From the NCBI GenBank assembly GCA_037074765.1, contig JBAMDO010000026.1, forward strand, positions 62,001-126,000: a DNA stretch of 64,000 nucleotides, in the 5' to 3' direction. The notes below the pieces were generated by a model. The model was not told where the DNA came from, did not search any database, and was given only the letters and a program-made list of their open reading frames with translations. The DNA comes from Mansonella perstans (lineage: Eukaryota > Nematoda > Chromadorea > Rhabditida > Onchocercidae). A program made the position numbers and the translations under genes. The first letter of the stretch is position 1. Each line of letters opens with the position of its first letter. Positions 34,758 to 48,600 of the stretch are shown here, in pieces.

Positions 34758-35729
34758 TTTCTGATATTTTGCACTATTTAACTGAAAATTTTCTTGTGTA
34801 TATGGTGGCTAGGAATATAGAATATGCAGTTCGATACTAAAGTATAATTTGGTGATGGAAATATTCCTTTTTTGCGTTAATTGTGGATCATTTATAATAA
34901 TTTTTTTAGTGACCCTTCATTTTTATTGTGAAATTTGGAAATTGATCAAAGATAACGAGTAATTCTTAATATGTGACTTTTCTGATTTCCTAACAAATTT
35001 ATTCAGTGTATACATTGTAGGAAAATGTATATTTGTTATCATAATGAAATTTTTGAGAAATTTCTACCACTTTCTTTGTTTAGGCCATGAAATTCTTTCA
35101 TACAAGATCATTTTGAATAGATTGACAATGCCATCCTCTATATCCTTTTTTCAATTAACTCAGTATTTTTTGTTTCTGGTCGGCAGACTAAATATCTTTA
35201 TATCACTGCGCATACTTGTATTTTCGAAAGTTGTCTTAATAGTGTTATGTTACTTTTTAATCTTTATCGATGGTTGTATCTTTTATATCGATCAAATTTA
35301 TTTTTTTGTGCTTTTCATATTGTCATGATATTGTTGTATCTGCCAGTATAGCTGGTAATGAAAAAGAATTTAACCTCATCTATGCTTCTCATCGGTTAAG
35401 TATCTCTTCAGATCGTTTTTCTGTTTCTTGCATTTGATGTGTTTTTGCATGTGATTTTCCTTGTTTTTGCATGCTTTTCATGTAAAATAAAGATTTCATT
35501 ACTGTTTGTGGTTTTCTCTGATTCTGAAGTTTTCCACGCAGTTTTGACTTATTTAAATGTACCGTCTTCTGTTTCGTAAGTTTGAATCTTGATGACTTTT
35601 ACAACTGGGATTTATTTAAGAAACAAAAGTTTTGTGGTTGGTTTTCCATTATTAAAAAAAAGTTCGGCATTATTTGCTGTTATTGTATACTTTTAGCGCT
35701 TAAAAGTTTATTGTGTTTTCTTTTTCAGG
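34758..35729. other. Intergenic, PPP2R3C to RRS1
   Basis: About 970 nt, T-rich. A plus-strand frame at 35044-35328 is Phe/Ile/Leu-rich, as expected from T-rich DNA, and has no splice or homology support. The right end is the RRS1 trans-splice acceptor. Confidence 0.5.
35727..35728 (+). other. RRS1: Likely spliced-leader acceptor of RRS1
   Basis: A strong ctttttcag stands one nucleotide before the ATG at 35730. No upstream exon is needed, because RRS1 begins here by homology. This is the clearest trans-splice-type acceptor in the window. Confidence 0.6.
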
Positions 35730-38431
35730 ATGGGAGAGAAGGAAATTATATTGTTACCGACGGAAGTGGATAAAATTTTAGATCCACTTGTTGATGCGGG
35801 TAACTTGCTTCTCGTTGATAATGATCCATTGGTAGACGAGGGTTCAACAAAGTGAATTTTACTTTTCTATTATTTGATGCTCTTGTTATTTTTCCTTAAA
35901 TTTTTTGGTTAGATTCTTAATCATTCCAGAACACATTTTAACTTGTGTACTCATGCAGTTCTGGTTTAACGTTCACTGAGCATTGTGGGTTTTAGTTTCT
36001 TTTATTTAAATATACTTTAATTCTTACAGAAAACCGAATGAGGGAGAGCTATCGACAAGAGTGCGAGATAATGCACAATTCTTGTTTAACAAAATATGGG
36101 AGCTCGAGAGGAAGAGAGTTGATGAAGCTATCTGTGCAAAAGTTTGATTTTAATTATATTGCTTGCTTATAAATCTTTTGCTGGTACAAATTTTATGCAT
36201 TTCAAATTTTGTTCATTAATTTTAATAGCACATCACAAACAAAGTCGTTGGTTTTGGAAAATATTGTATAAGTATGTTATCGTATTTTTGTTTTGCAGTT
36301 GCCGACACCATTATTTCGACTCCCTCGAGAAAAACCGTTACCATCTGAACGTCAGCTAACAAAATGGGAACAGTATGCCCAGCAAAAAGGAATACGAAAG
36401 CAAAAGAAGGATCGAAAAGTTTTTGATGAACAAATTCAGGTTGGTGCTTAAATTAGTCAGAACATTTCTTTGCGGGTGATGTAATTTTAAATAATCGAAA
36501 TGAAGTAAGATATATTCTTGTTTATCGCACTTTAATGATTTATTTTATTCCGCACTCCATGATGTGGTTGGATAATGATGATTTTGAGTTTTTAAGGATT
36601 GGAAAGTCAGGTATGGGTATAAAAGTGTCAAGGATAATAATGCTAAAGACTGGTTAATCGAAATACCAGACAACAAGGGTAATAAATGATTGAATTGTTT
36701 CTTACAAAAATGATTGAATTTATTATATTGAAAACTAGCAGTTAATTCCTAACTGTTGCCATCATTTTTGTAAATAAATGAAACCGTATTTGCTTCGATT
36801 TTTTTTGATTTATTTCTTTTTTATATTTGAAATCGATAGGATGAAATATGTGTCTTTGAAATATCAAAGAAGTCATACCTTATGACAAGTTTCAAAATGC
36901 GAAATTTCAGTCTTATATTAGCCTGAATTGGCAAGCGATTACTGGTTTTATTTGAATTTGGACTAGAATTTTGTGGGAATTTTACTTCCTGATAATATCT
37001 TTAGTCTCTCTTAACTTCATGTTTTTGAACAAAAATTTGCTTTTTAGATCCTATGGTTGATTACTTCGAGGAACGGAAAAAAACCAAAAGAGAAAAAATT
37101 GACAAAAATGAAATGCAACGTTTGCGTAATATCGCTCGCACAAAAGGAATTTCATCAGCAAATGCAACTCCTCTTGGTATTGGCGTTGATTTAAATAATC
37201 GTAGTAGAAATGAGGTTCGATTATTCTGATTGTTTGTGATATCCAAATTTATATTTCAAGTCAAAAAAACATTCCAATGTTCATGTTCTGAATAGTTTCG
37301 TACATATCGGTTTGAAAATTCCTTTCTATTCTGATCATGATATGCTTCAACAGAGTATAATGTTTAAATTAAGTATTTCTACGGTTTTATTTAGGAACAA
37401 CGAAGGAATAATTGGATTCCAGTATGGCATAAGTAATTACAAATATAAGACAAGTCTGAAAAAGAAAAAACTAAACGCTTCAACTATATCGTTCTTTACC
37501 AGACATTTACTCTGTTGAAGTTTTTGCCCTGTTCACTGCAAAAGATGTTAAAAAATTGATCAAACAATATACTTTCTTCATTTTTTATAGCTTGTAAACC
37601 AGATAAATCGAGCGCGGTATTCAACCGCATCTCATGGTGCATTTCAACCGCCAGTTAAGAATGAAAAGAAGTTGCTAAAGACGGGTAAACAACACAAGGT
37701 AACTTTTAACTTTTTTTATCATAATTTTATGTTTTTAAATAGAAAAGGTAATGAAATGGACTTCAGTCTCTCTTTATGAAAAAGGAAAGTGTTCATGCAG
37801 CAGGCTACTTCTTCGACGGAAAACTGATGGGCATAAATTGTCTGTTAACGATTATTTTGCAGTATGAACCGAATGAAGCAGATGTTTCTGGTGAACAAAA
37901 AAAACAGTTACAAATCTTGGATAGGTTGTCTTCCAAAACAAACGTGTTAAACGAAACACGTTTGGCAGCTAGTCAGCAGAGCAATCAACAACAGTTAGTA
38001 GCGATTTAAACATTTTTAGAAGCATTTCCATTGCTAAGCTCTAGCAAGTCTTGATTACTACGATCTTCGATCATTCAGTATGGTGTAGATTGTCTACTGG
38101 TAATAGCATGGTACATAACTTGACTTGAAACTAACCAAAGTAGCTTGTGATATCAATCCTTTAAATATTTTATGTAGTCCACCTGCAGGCTAAATCACTG
38201 ATCGTCATGTTGGAAGTCTAAAACAGCGATTTTTTTCTTAGTTCAAAATTTATATATTTGAATGGAATGTGTTTAAGAAATGCGGACAAAAACCAAAACA
38301 AAGGATCGAAACGATCGAAATCGGCTATTCATCGACAGCAGCATTTCCAAAATAAAGTGAAAAAAATGAAAAAAACACGCGGAAATAGCATGAAAATAAG
38401 GAAGCAAAAGAAAGGTCGAGTTGGAGGATAA
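35730..38431 (+). CDS. RRS1: Ribosome biogenesis regulatory protein RRS1 homologue
   Basis: Eight exons (35730-35851, 36030-36141, 36299-36439, 36597-36678, 37048-37214, 37591-37698, 37863-37993, 38278-38431) give 338 residues. RRS1 works in the nucleolus with RPF2 to bring the 5S RNP (5S rRNA, uL18, uL5) into pre-60S particles. The diagnostic core is visible: LPTPLFRLPREKPLPSERQ, then LTKWEQYAQQKGIRKQKKD and DPMVDYFEERKKTKREK. A lysine/arginine-rich tail (KVKKMKKTRG, RKQKKGRVGG) suits nucleolar RNA binding. The length is slightly below the human protein (365). The start is fixed by the acceptor one base upstream. It is the last of the same-strand gene run. Confidence 0.93.
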
Positions 38432-39253
38432 TCTCGCTCTTGATTGTTTTTTCCATGATTTCTGTTAATTTGTTGAAAAAAAAGTGTTATTTTTGGTATA
38501 ATTTTACTATGAAATAAAGTATATATTTCTGGTAGTTTGGATCCATTAATTCTAGCTAATTTGCAGCTTAATTAACTGCAAGTTATAATTTGTGATTTTG
38601 AATTCATATCGGAAGTATACTTATATGAAGAATTAGTTGCTTGCTTTTGAAATGTGATATCTATCACATGCTATAAAGATTTAGTACCGACAAACCAATA
38701 CATCTCATTTATACCATTTGTGATTATGTTTTAAAATATAGAAATTGACAATTAAGATTGTCTCTTAGAATATTTAAATGCAATAGTGGCGGCACTGCGA
38801 GCTTACAATGGTATCTGCGAAAATAACCTATAAGACAGTTTCGCCTAAACCACTGCAGACTAATTACTAGAAATTGCCAACTTTTTAAATTTACACAAGC
38901 AAAGAATTCTCTATCGGATTTCAATTGAAATGAAAAGATTTGCCGGCGATAATATGACCCATGACTGTTTTGTTTACCTTATTTCAAGAAGTCCAGTGGT
39001 TTGATTTTGCGAAAAAGCTTGCGATATGGTCGATTTCTTGTCGTTCGTGAGACAATTTATTTGTTGTCAAATGATTTCGGGTTAGTGGTTCCCTTTCTCC
39101 CTTCCGCCTCCCTTTTATCCTTGCATTTATTTATTCGAAAAGAGAAATTTCACTTCCTGGTTGGCTGGTTGCGCCATCAAAGCTGTCCGTCCTAGCTTCC
39201 CTCTTTGCATTCCTTTTGCTTGCATCTCATAGCTGTACAAATATTCTACTGGC

Positions 39254-39285
<32 letters not shown>

Positions 39286-39291
39286 CACACA
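39254..39291. repeat. CA dinucleotide microsatellite
   Basis: About 19 CA units with one G interruption near 39279, followed by degenerate ATACACAC. The Cys/Val-type open frames across it are repeat translations. Confidence 0.9.
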
Positions 39292-42069
39292 AATATACAC
39301 ACATACACATACACAAGCTACCAAATGTCCGTTTGTTGTAGTTGTGTGATGAAGCTTGACTCTCCATTGATGGACATTTCTCCCTTTCTAAGTCTAACCG
39401 TTATCCTTAAACTTTCTAATTCTGTTTTGAATTCCTTTGAAATTTGCACAATCCCTAGCAAAATTTTCTAGCAGCATTTCCATTTTCATCTATGATCGGT
39501 TAACGGGAAAACTTCAGACTCTGAGCATGTTGCTGCTGCCTGCCGTATATGGCATACGGATCTAAAGATTATGTAAGCATAATTCTCATTGCTTCTTCTT
39601 CTTCTTTCATTCGGATGCCACTATTCATTGCGCATCATTCAATCAAACAGAATTTTCAAAATTCTCTCTTTCTAGCTAAATTTTAATGGTCTAAATGGGT
39701 AAACACACCTACACAAACACACCAGCATCACATATACACACATACCCACTTACGTTTTCTATTAGCTATGTTTAAAGCTTGTTGCGGTCAACAAGCTAGT
39801 AACTCTCGTCCATTGCTACCGTCATCGCTTTAAAGTACATACTAATGTTGCGGAGGATGATCAAAGAATTTTCAATTCTTTGCAAACTCTAATATCATCG
39901 AGTAAGCTTTGCAAATAGAAAAATTTTTAACACTCACAAAAGCAATTCAAATTTTGAAAGAGTTATAAGAAATGGAATATTTTTTTCAACTACCAAAATT
40001 TTCAGTTAACATATGATACATAACGAATGATCATATCATGCTTATATTTCATGTTATCTTATCTTTGCTGCTTGATCCAAATAATTGGATCGAATTGAAA
40101 GTAATTTTAAAAGATTTTTCTGAGTTGAAATTTGTTAACTAAGCTAACCGATATACAGTATATTAAAAATCATAGTGTTATCAGTCAGACAAAACAAGAG
40201 AATATAGGAGCAATAAAGAAAGCCAGAAAAGATGGAAAAATGCCATAACAACGATTAAAAATTATAAGCAACTTTTTCTGGAAAAGATTTCTAATGCGAT
40301 CATTAAATGATTTTTCGCTTGCTCATTCTTGTTTTTGAATGATTAAATGCGCTAACAATTTGATGAATCATAATAACTCTTAATTCAATTCCTCCATCCA
40401 ATGTTTTGATGCTAAAGTTTAATTAGAGGAAAGGAGGGATGTGAAATCCTGTGACAGCTAGTGAAGTATCATCTTTTAAAAAGGAAAGAAAGGTGTACAG
40501 AGATTTTGAGAGTACATGATAGTTTAGTGACACGAAGCGGGTGGAAGGTATCGATCAGGGTATGACTGCTAGCTAGATTTGAGAGGAGTAGAGTGAGGAA
40601 ATAAATCAGAAGTGTTTCTCCAGAAGCTTCCCAATTGGATGTGTCTTCATAGCAATGACTATTTTTGGAATTTGTTAATTATTTGATTGATACTCTAGAT
40701 TTTTCAATCTATTACATTCTTTGCCAATTTATTACCATTTTAACACTAAAATTAATCTGATTAAAAAAATTCAATTCTAACTAAATATATGATTAAGGTA
40801 TAAAGCAATAACTATTTGATATAAATAGAATAATAATTAATTTCTCGTTTTTATGGTGATGGATTAAAAGAAAACAATTTTTCAATTATTATTTTAAAAA
40901 TAGCTTTGGCATATCGAGCAACGAGAGAAGGGAAATGATATCATTGGTTGTAGTAAATTAGCAGCGTTTCCGAGTTTTTCTTTTCTCTCTCTCTCTTTCT
41001 CTCTTATAATTTTCCTACAATATTAGGTGTATTTATCAATGACGATTTTCCAGATGAAATATGAGGAATCATTTTTCTTTTCCTCTCTTTCTCTTGAAAT
41101 TTCCTCTAAGAAAATATAGAAAAAGATAGGGAAGACTAAGGTAATCGATTGACATTTAGATAAATTTAATTAAATAAAAAAATTCCACAAAAAAAAAATT
41201 CAGTAGTACCAACTGCAACAAATTCATTTTAGGAGTATAAGACTTTTAACAACCTTGTCACATTTTTGCTGCATTCCCAAACAGTTAAATTTTCGGAGAT
41301 TATTTTAAAACTACGAACTGATTAACTAAGCTTTTTTTGTATGAATATTTGTAATAAAATAACACCACAAGAAAAAGTTTGGCTAAAATTTATAGTTTGG
41401 ATAATTTATTTCAAAGCTTGTTGTAGCTTTACCCAGCAATCCATTTCCTACCGATTCATTTTCCTTTTTTGATACACATTTTAAATTGGTATAAACTAAT
41501 GAAAAAGTAATAAAATAGATACAGAATAACTATTCATTGCGTCTGTCCTTTCTAATTCAAAATTATTGCTTTGGAACCTTTTTTAGGTGTGAGATTTGTT
41601 GCACAATCCTAAATTAAAGATGGGATCTTTTTTGATGATTACGAAAATTCGATGTGATGCATTCTTGAAAAGCCGGAAATTTGAGCATTACATTTGAAAA
41701 GATAAAATACTCTTTCAATGTATTTTCACGTCAGATTTGCGAACAAAAAAAATTTCTAAACACTTTTGTTTTAAAAAGCCAAAAAAAAAGCATAAATAAG
41801 AAATAATTTGCTTATTTGTTCTTTTTCAAGGTGAAAAAAAAACCTAGTTTATAAACACTGACTGCATCATCGAAATGTTTCCAAATGAAGAAAAAAACTT
41901 TTTTTGAACATTTTTTCTTGAAGTTTTTTCTCTCCCTTTTTCATCTAATTCAAATTACACAATTCTTTGTTCATCCATCGCTTTCCTCTTCACTCTCTTT
42001 CTTTCACTTGTTAAAAACTGAAAAATTTTTTAAATAAAAGGCAAAATATGTGTATAATTTTTCTTCATT

Positions 42070-42089
42070 ATATATATATATATATATAC
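42070..42089. repeat. Short TA dinucleotide run
   Basis: Roughly ten TA units in non-coding DNA. Confidence 0.85.
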
Positions 42090-44186
42090 TATTTTAGCCC
42101 TTCTACCCATCACTTAGGGTAGCTAATTATTTTACCCAATTTGTCAGCCATGCTTCCAATTCCCTTTCGCCTCATCTTTCTGCTCTACCAACAAAGATAC
42201 ACTGATTCATGTAACGAAGCAAAACATTGAAAATGAATGAGTAAGACGAAAGCAACGAAATTTGCCAACAAATTTGGAAGCTTCTCACTTCCTTGCCAAA
42301 TGCTGCAGGAAAACATTGCCTTCAAAAAGCTATAAATATATTCTGTTAGTAGTACTCATTAGATTCCAATACTTCTTTTGCAACATAACCATTTTATATA
42401 TCCATTCATCCTTCACTCACTCATTCATTCACAACTTTCTTTCCTTTTCATTATCTTTTTCTAACTTTTTTTTTTCACATTTAATTAAATTTAAAAACAA
42501 AAGAAATATCTATGTTATTACGTTTTAATATTAAATGAAAGTTAAACTTGTTCGATTTAGCAATCGCTTTTCTTTTTTTCTTTGGTATCATTATTGAAAT
42601 TACGACAATAAAATTATAATTTATAATTCATTACAAATAATGGTTAAACTTATTTTATTGATTTCTGTACTTCGACTGTAAGCAATTCACATATGAAGGA
42701 TAAAAAGTGAAATTTTACAAAAAAACGGAAGATATTAAATGGAAAGATTCAGTGTACCAAGGAGAAGGCTATATTGAAGAAATGAAGTTAAACGAAATTT
42801 GTTCGATTTTTCGTTTTCATTTCCATTTCAATTACCTTCTTTTATGCAAAAATATTTTTATCTACCTTTTACATGATGTGGAATTTTTTTTTCTACATTT
42901 TACCGTTCAACTTTATTTGTATTCATTTCTAACATAACATGAACATTGCCTGCTACACTGTTGTTCTTTTCCGTTTTCATGTTAAGTTATTTAGCTTTAT
43001 GTTGAAATTGCATAGAAAGATAGAATGAATTCATACTGCATCCCCGTATACACTCATATTATCAAAGTATTATGATGTAATATTTCCAACCAATGCTACT
43101 TTTGAATTAAATATGGAAAAAGAAATCGCATTCCATTCATTCCTAATTCAAAATCTATCGAAAGTTAAGAATAAAGTAAATGTGATATTTAATCAGTAAC
43201 AAATTATTGAAGATCATCGGTGATAATATTATTATTTAGGATTTCAACATTAAGCTTCATCTTTAATTCTTTTTTACATGGAAGTAAGAATCAAATTTAA
43301 AATGTCAATTAAATAATAATGATAGCTGATAAACATAGGATTATGTCTTCAGTAACAAATCCTTTCTATGTCTTCCTTTTATCCTGATTTCTCATAACTG
43401 CTTTTTATAAATTCTCTCTACCTATCAATTTCAGCTACTACACACAAAAGGAAATGATACACAAGTTTATTTAGATCTTTGATTCCTAGAAATTCTTTCC
43501 TCAAACATAGCATCCGCCAAATTGCATCTGGCAAAAATTATGGATAAAGATTCCTTGATATTGCAACAGTCACATCTTTTTCCATTTGAGAAATTGCCAC
43601 TTTTTGTAATCCTTCCATATCCAAATATCTGGCAGGGTCAGAATTCAGATTCCTCTACTTTCCATAAAATAGAGGGAAGGGGGAAAGTCTCATATCTTCC
43701 TAATCATCTTTTGAAGTACATGTCTTTTTATATTATATTTCCTCTATCCTTATCATTTCAATTTTTTTAAACAAACAAAAAAAAAGTGGGAAAAATGATG
43801 TTTATATGCTATGGTGTCAAATTTGAATCTTATATCTGCTATTAATCCAACAGAGAGCCGGAATTTAAAAGAGTTTTCTTTAGTAATTTATTTGCAACAT
43901 TCAGTCTCGATAACTTGGATAAGGGTAAGTAGGATAAGACACTTCCATTTTACTTAAATATGAAACAATAACATAAAAGCTATAGAACGGTATACTTTTT
44001 TAATGAATGAAGGCAAAATGGAAAAAATCCTTTGGATAATTTAATTCATTGTTATATCAAGAAATTAATAATTTATTGAGCTGATTATTGAATTTCCACA
44101 GCTCTTCCATTAACATTCTCTTTCTTCCTTTTTCCCAATTATATTTTTGAAAATTCCATTTTTAAAAGCAAAATACAATTTGAAGT

Positions 44187-44205
44187 TGTGTGTTGTGTGT
44201 GTGTA

Positions 44206-44237
<32 letters not shown>

Positions 44238-44325
44238 TGTGTGTGTGTGTATGTATGTGTGTGTGTGTGTGTGTGTGTATGTGTGTATGTGTGTATATGT
44301 CTGTGTGCGTAGTCTATGTGTGTAT
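44187..44325. repeat. TG dinucleotide microsatellite with ATG interruptions
   Basis: About 140 nt of TG units interrupted by periodic tatg. Frames on both strands (Cys/Val on plus, His/Thr on minus) are products of the repeat. Confidence 0.92.
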
Positions 44326-44432
44326 TTAATAATTCTACTTCAGTCATTTTTTCATAATAAGAACTGAAAAGCACTCATTGTTGTGTCTGTTGTATAAGCA
44401 TTTTTCTGACCGCAAGCTATTTTAAGATGCTC

Positions 44433-44540
44433 ACTACCAACACGACTATTTCTACTACAACTATCACTACCACTACTATTACTATTACTACTACCACTAA
44501 ATGATGCAACCATTACAGCTACTACCACTGCTGCTACTAT
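44433..44540. repeat. Degenerate ACT/CTA trinucleotide patch
   Basis: Imperfect triplets of the type act, acc and att run for about 100 nt. One frame reads almost pure Thr with a stop; a second would read a short Leu-rich peptide. Both follow from the triplet composition. Confidence 0.75.
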
Positions 44541-44681
44541 CGAAAGCCTATATGTATACGGTGATGGATGAAACTATTTAGAGCTGCTGGCTTAGTTAGG
44601 ATTTTAAATGATGAAGCTGTGAAGAATTTCATAGACAGAATTATTCCTACTATCAAAAATATTTCATCTCTTTCCTTTCAG

Positions 44682-44796
44682 TTTTTCTACTGACAATGTT
44701 AGTAGCGCTATTGGTTACAGTTATCAATTGGTCAACAAGGCCAAAGCTACAAAGGCTAAACCGATTGATAGAAGAGAAGAATGTCGAAGATTGTAG
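44682..44796 (+). other. Exon-like island
   Basis: A good cctttcag acceptor is followed by an open phase-2 frame reading STDNVSSAIGYSYQLVNKAK and ending RREECRRL with TAG at 44794-44796. Its composition is protein-like, but another plus frame (44696-44971) and a minus frame (44653-44853) are also open here, so strand and frame are uncertain. It could be a terminal exon of an unrecognised gene or a conserved non-coding patch. Confidence 0.25.
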
Positions 44797-45081
44797 TGCT
44801 TTTCCGCATAAAGGTGCACTTTTCCTCGATACTATAACACTCGATAGTATCATTCCTGCTTTTATCCGTTTCCACTATCTTCCCTACTATATCATACCAC
44901 CTACCCCAAGTAGGGTTTTACATCTACCATCTTTTTTTCACCTAGTAGTATGTAATAACAGTTTTCCATGAACTTTGGGAAAGCTTGTATAATTTTGCTT
45001 GCTTGTAAGATAGAAGCAAATAGAAAAGATATATGAATGGACAGATAGTGAAAGAATAGATTGGAAAACATGAATGAATCA

Positions 45082-45277
45082 GATGGATGGATGGATGGAT
45101 GGATGGATGGATGGATGGATGGATGGATGGATGGATAGATGGATGGACGGATGGATGATGGGTGGATGGATGGATGGATGGATGGATGGATGGATGGATG
45201 GATGGATGGATGGATAGATGGATGGATGGATGGATAGATGGATGGATGGATGGATAGATGGATGGATGGATGGATGG

Positions 45278-45310
<33 letters not shown>
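45082..45310. repeat. GGAT tetranucleotide satellite array
   Basis: About 230 nt of ggat/gatg units with scattered variants (gatagatg, gacgg, gatgatgg). On the minus strand the four-base period reads as an Ile-His-Pro-Ser repeat in all three frames, producing long artificial open frames up to 180 codons (44901-45443). Confidence 0.95.
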
Positions 45311-45425
45311 ATATGGATCGGAACAGATGAATGGAACATTTAAAATGGATGAATTGGACAACCGTTCGGACGCTGCTGCCCCATCTATCACAGATGCCAA
45401 GGCTTCCTGCCCACCTGCCCATCGT
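45311..45425. other. GC-richer open patch next to the GGAT array
   Basis: Clearly less AT-rich than its surroundings. A plus frame from an ATG at 45327 reads [19 protein letters not shown], and a minus frame reads [18 protein letters not shown]. Either could be an exon; no pair of splice sites fits well. It may be a first exon of a gene with long introns, or repeat-associated sequence. Confidence 0.2.
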
Positions 45426-45498
45426 TTTCACTTTATTTTTCATTTATTTTTTGTTATCGCCTGTTTTTAATATCATTTCCTCTTTCCTCTCGCTCTGT

Positions 45499-45660
45499 GT
45501 GTGTATGTGTGTATCTGTGTGTCTGTGTGTGTGTGTATGTGTGTGTGTGTGTGTGTGTGCGTGTGTGTGTTTTTGTGTGTGTATGTGTATGAGTATGTGT
45601 ATTTATGTATGTATGTATTATATATGTATGTATGTATGTGTGTATGTATGTATGTATATT
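45499..45660. repeat. TG microsatellite grading into TATG repeats
   Basis: TG units with interruptions, then gtat/tatg tetranucleotides to about 45660. It lies only 190 nt from the GGAT array. Confidence 0.9.
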
Positions 45661-48600
45661 TGTTCATGATAAAATGCTAAATGCTAAAAATACGTAAGTG
45701 AATCTTTTTTCATATTTGTTAAATTTCATATTCATCCTTTTTCCATACAGTTATGACTATGCTCATTAATTAATTTATTAACAATGAACAGTTAATTACT
45801 TCATTTTAACAGAAATAATCAACAACAGTATGAGATAGTTTAGGGGAAATTGAAGGAAAAGGAAAGGTAACAATGTAAAGTAAAAGATATCACTGAAATC
45901 ATTACTTTAACAATATAATAATTTTAATTCATTAATTCATCAAAGCTCTTAAAGTTATTGTAAATGTAATTTGATCAATTTAACTTTAGAACTTTTTCAG
46001 TCAAGTATAAACATGACTGTCATTTATTAGAATCATTTTTTGTATATTGATAAATTAGATATGTAAATTCTTCCTTCCTTCTCAATCGTTCATTTTCATC
46101 AGGCTTGGGATTGAATTTTAAATTCAAACAGCTGCTCAAGTATAATTCTCGATGGTCATTGCAGGCGTGTGCGAGTTTGAAATTTTATATCTTTCGTCCA
46201 CATTCGTCCATTCCTGCCTGCCGCCTATTTGTCTCACATATCCAAGAAATGATATTATTAATAAAGGTTGTAAATTGGATAGCAATTTGATGAAAATTTC
46301 ATATCGACAAAAATAAATTGAACAAATTTGTTTAAATTTTTTTTCAAGCTTTTTTGTTTTTTCATAGATACAGTTGCAAAATTCAATGTGATCTTTACAG
46401 GAAATATGTCTTTTTGTCAGGATAATGGCACATGAATATTCCGTTGGACAGGAAATAGATCAGAAAGTTTCAATTAAGTTCGAGAAACACTGCCAAGTTG
46501 TGCATATTTAGGCCTAACTATTGGCAACCATGAAAAATTTGATTAGTGACTGAATTAAGTGAAATAATATGATATTTGAAACTATAATACTGTTCTGGAT
46601 CAATTTTTTTTTGTGATGAAGTTATCAACAAAGAGCACTGAATACTACAGGAAAGTTAATTTCTACACTTGCTATTCTCTTCCTGAATTTCATCCAAATA
46701 CTACATTTTAAAATTTTAATTCTTTGTCATAAAAGTGAATGTTTCCCATATCACATAATCCCTTTCTTCTTCTGTCCTTTTGCTGGTCAGAAATTAAGGA
46801 AAATTAGTGTCCGAAACTTCACAACAGCTGACTGACAGCTTTAGCCTCTTGCCTTTGGGAATCATAAATGCATCAAATATTGAAGTAGCTAATTCTCAAA
46901 GGATGGAGCAAAGAAGTGAGTAAGAGAACGCCTCTTTGATTGCGTCACTAGTGGACAGATTAACATGAAGCAATGACCAGTGCTTCCAGTCATACTAAAA
47001 TCTTCATTGGTCAGCCGCGCATTTCTTTTCTTTTCTCTTTGCATTGCTTTTCTTCTTTCTAATTAAACACAATTCCTTCTTTTTCATGCTTACCTTCAAA
47101 TTCATTGCATCAAACATTTGCAATCATAGAGCATAGATAAAAAGTTAACTTTATTGATTTCTCACCTTTGCTCTTTACCAAAAATTCAATAATATCTTAA
47201 TTTTAGTACCATTTAAATTTCCTGATTTTAAATTTGTTATCATTTCTTTTCCGAGATTTCATTTTCCATTACTTTTCATTTTTATTACTTCTCTTTCACT
47301 AAAGAAGTGGAAAATTGCAATTTAGCATGAAAAATCTTCAAATTTTCCTTCTTTTCTTCTTCAAATGAAAATACTTTTACTTTAAATGAGAAAATAAACT
47401 TTGTTTTAATAAATTGAATTATTTCTTCCAGTCAGCAACCTTACTATCAACGGATTACTATTTACAGTAGACGTAATTGCATCAAGTGTTGCTGTGGCTT
47501 GTAATATAATTTATTATTGATAAGCTAAAACAAGTACTGCTAACGTCTTAATTATTCAGGTGGTTCAACTTGATAACGACCCAGTTTCATGTTAGGTATG
47601 ACCTTGAAATAGATAAAGGTTGAACAGCTGTAAATTGTTGAAAAATCGAAATTTCTGAAATCTTCACAAGTAAAATGAAATTATTAATTTCATTCCTGAT
47701 AAATGAATGGAATAGTTGTGAAACATAAATGTACACTATTTAATTTGTGTGTCACTTTCAAATAGAATACGCAGTGTATTTATGTTAATTAGACAGCTGG
47801 TCACTAGAGGCAGCATGATTTATAATTGTTATTTAGAGCATACCCAAATGAACTAGTCTTTCTCTCTTTACAAAAATCATTTCAAAGCGGAAGTGTTGGA
47901 ATATCAAAGTTCTAGAAATCCTTACTTCATATTCTCCCACAAAATCGTTCACATCAATTCTTCTACCAGTTATTTGCTTATTAAGGTTTATTTGGTTCTA
48001 TGAAATACCAAAGTGATACTTTTACCCCTACTCTTTTTCTGTTGATTACAGTTATCCAGATATTTCAGGCATTTACATAGCATTGATAATATTCGAGATC
48101 TCATTTTTTATGTCATTAAAGAATGGCTAAATTTGCTGTCCAACATGTATTTCACGTCAGAATTTATCAAATAAATTTCAAAAAAAAGCCGATTCTAAGA
48201 TTTAAATGAAAAATGGTTGCATGGAAACCAAAATGGCTTAAAGAGGAGAAAAGGGATACTTTTTTTTGGAAGTGGACATTGTCGAAGAATTCTTTCAATC
48301 TGCTTTCTTCTGCCTATTTTAAGGCCTTTTCCGGTGACTGGCACAACATTACCCTTTCTATATGCCCTTTTCAATTTTCGTCACTTAAAGATTATTCATA
48401 TAAAATATGCAACTGACTGATTTATTGAATACTTTTCATTTTAAATCTTTTGAAATATAAAGAATTCTTGTGAAAGATTGTCATTGAAAATAAGATCGAA
48501 ATTTGCCTACTGTAGAATCTAAACTATCAGAATTTTAAAGTAACGTTGAAAAACTTATTTCAAGAAATTCCTCTGTCGCATTCTATTAAATTGAACAATT

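Larger units (their letters stand above)
38432..44681. other. Gene-poor interval, left part
   Basis: About 6 kb after RRS1 without an exon I can defend. It contains a CA microsatellite (39254-39291), a short TA run (42070-42089), an imperfect ATTC patch near 42400-42435, a TG microsatellite (44187-44325) and an ACT/CTA-rich patch (44433-44540). Open frames at 43522-43770 and 42262-42528 lack splice or homology support. Confidence 0.5.

Noticed and set aside
44147..44374. Cys/Val and His/Thr-rich frames over TG repeats (also 39127-39324 and 45331-45669)
   Set aside because: Pure dinucleotide repeat translations.
44901..45443. 180-codon minus-strand frame rich in Ser-Ile-His-Pro
   Set aside because: It is the translation of the GGAT array. 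All three minus frames give the same repeat and none has splice or start support.
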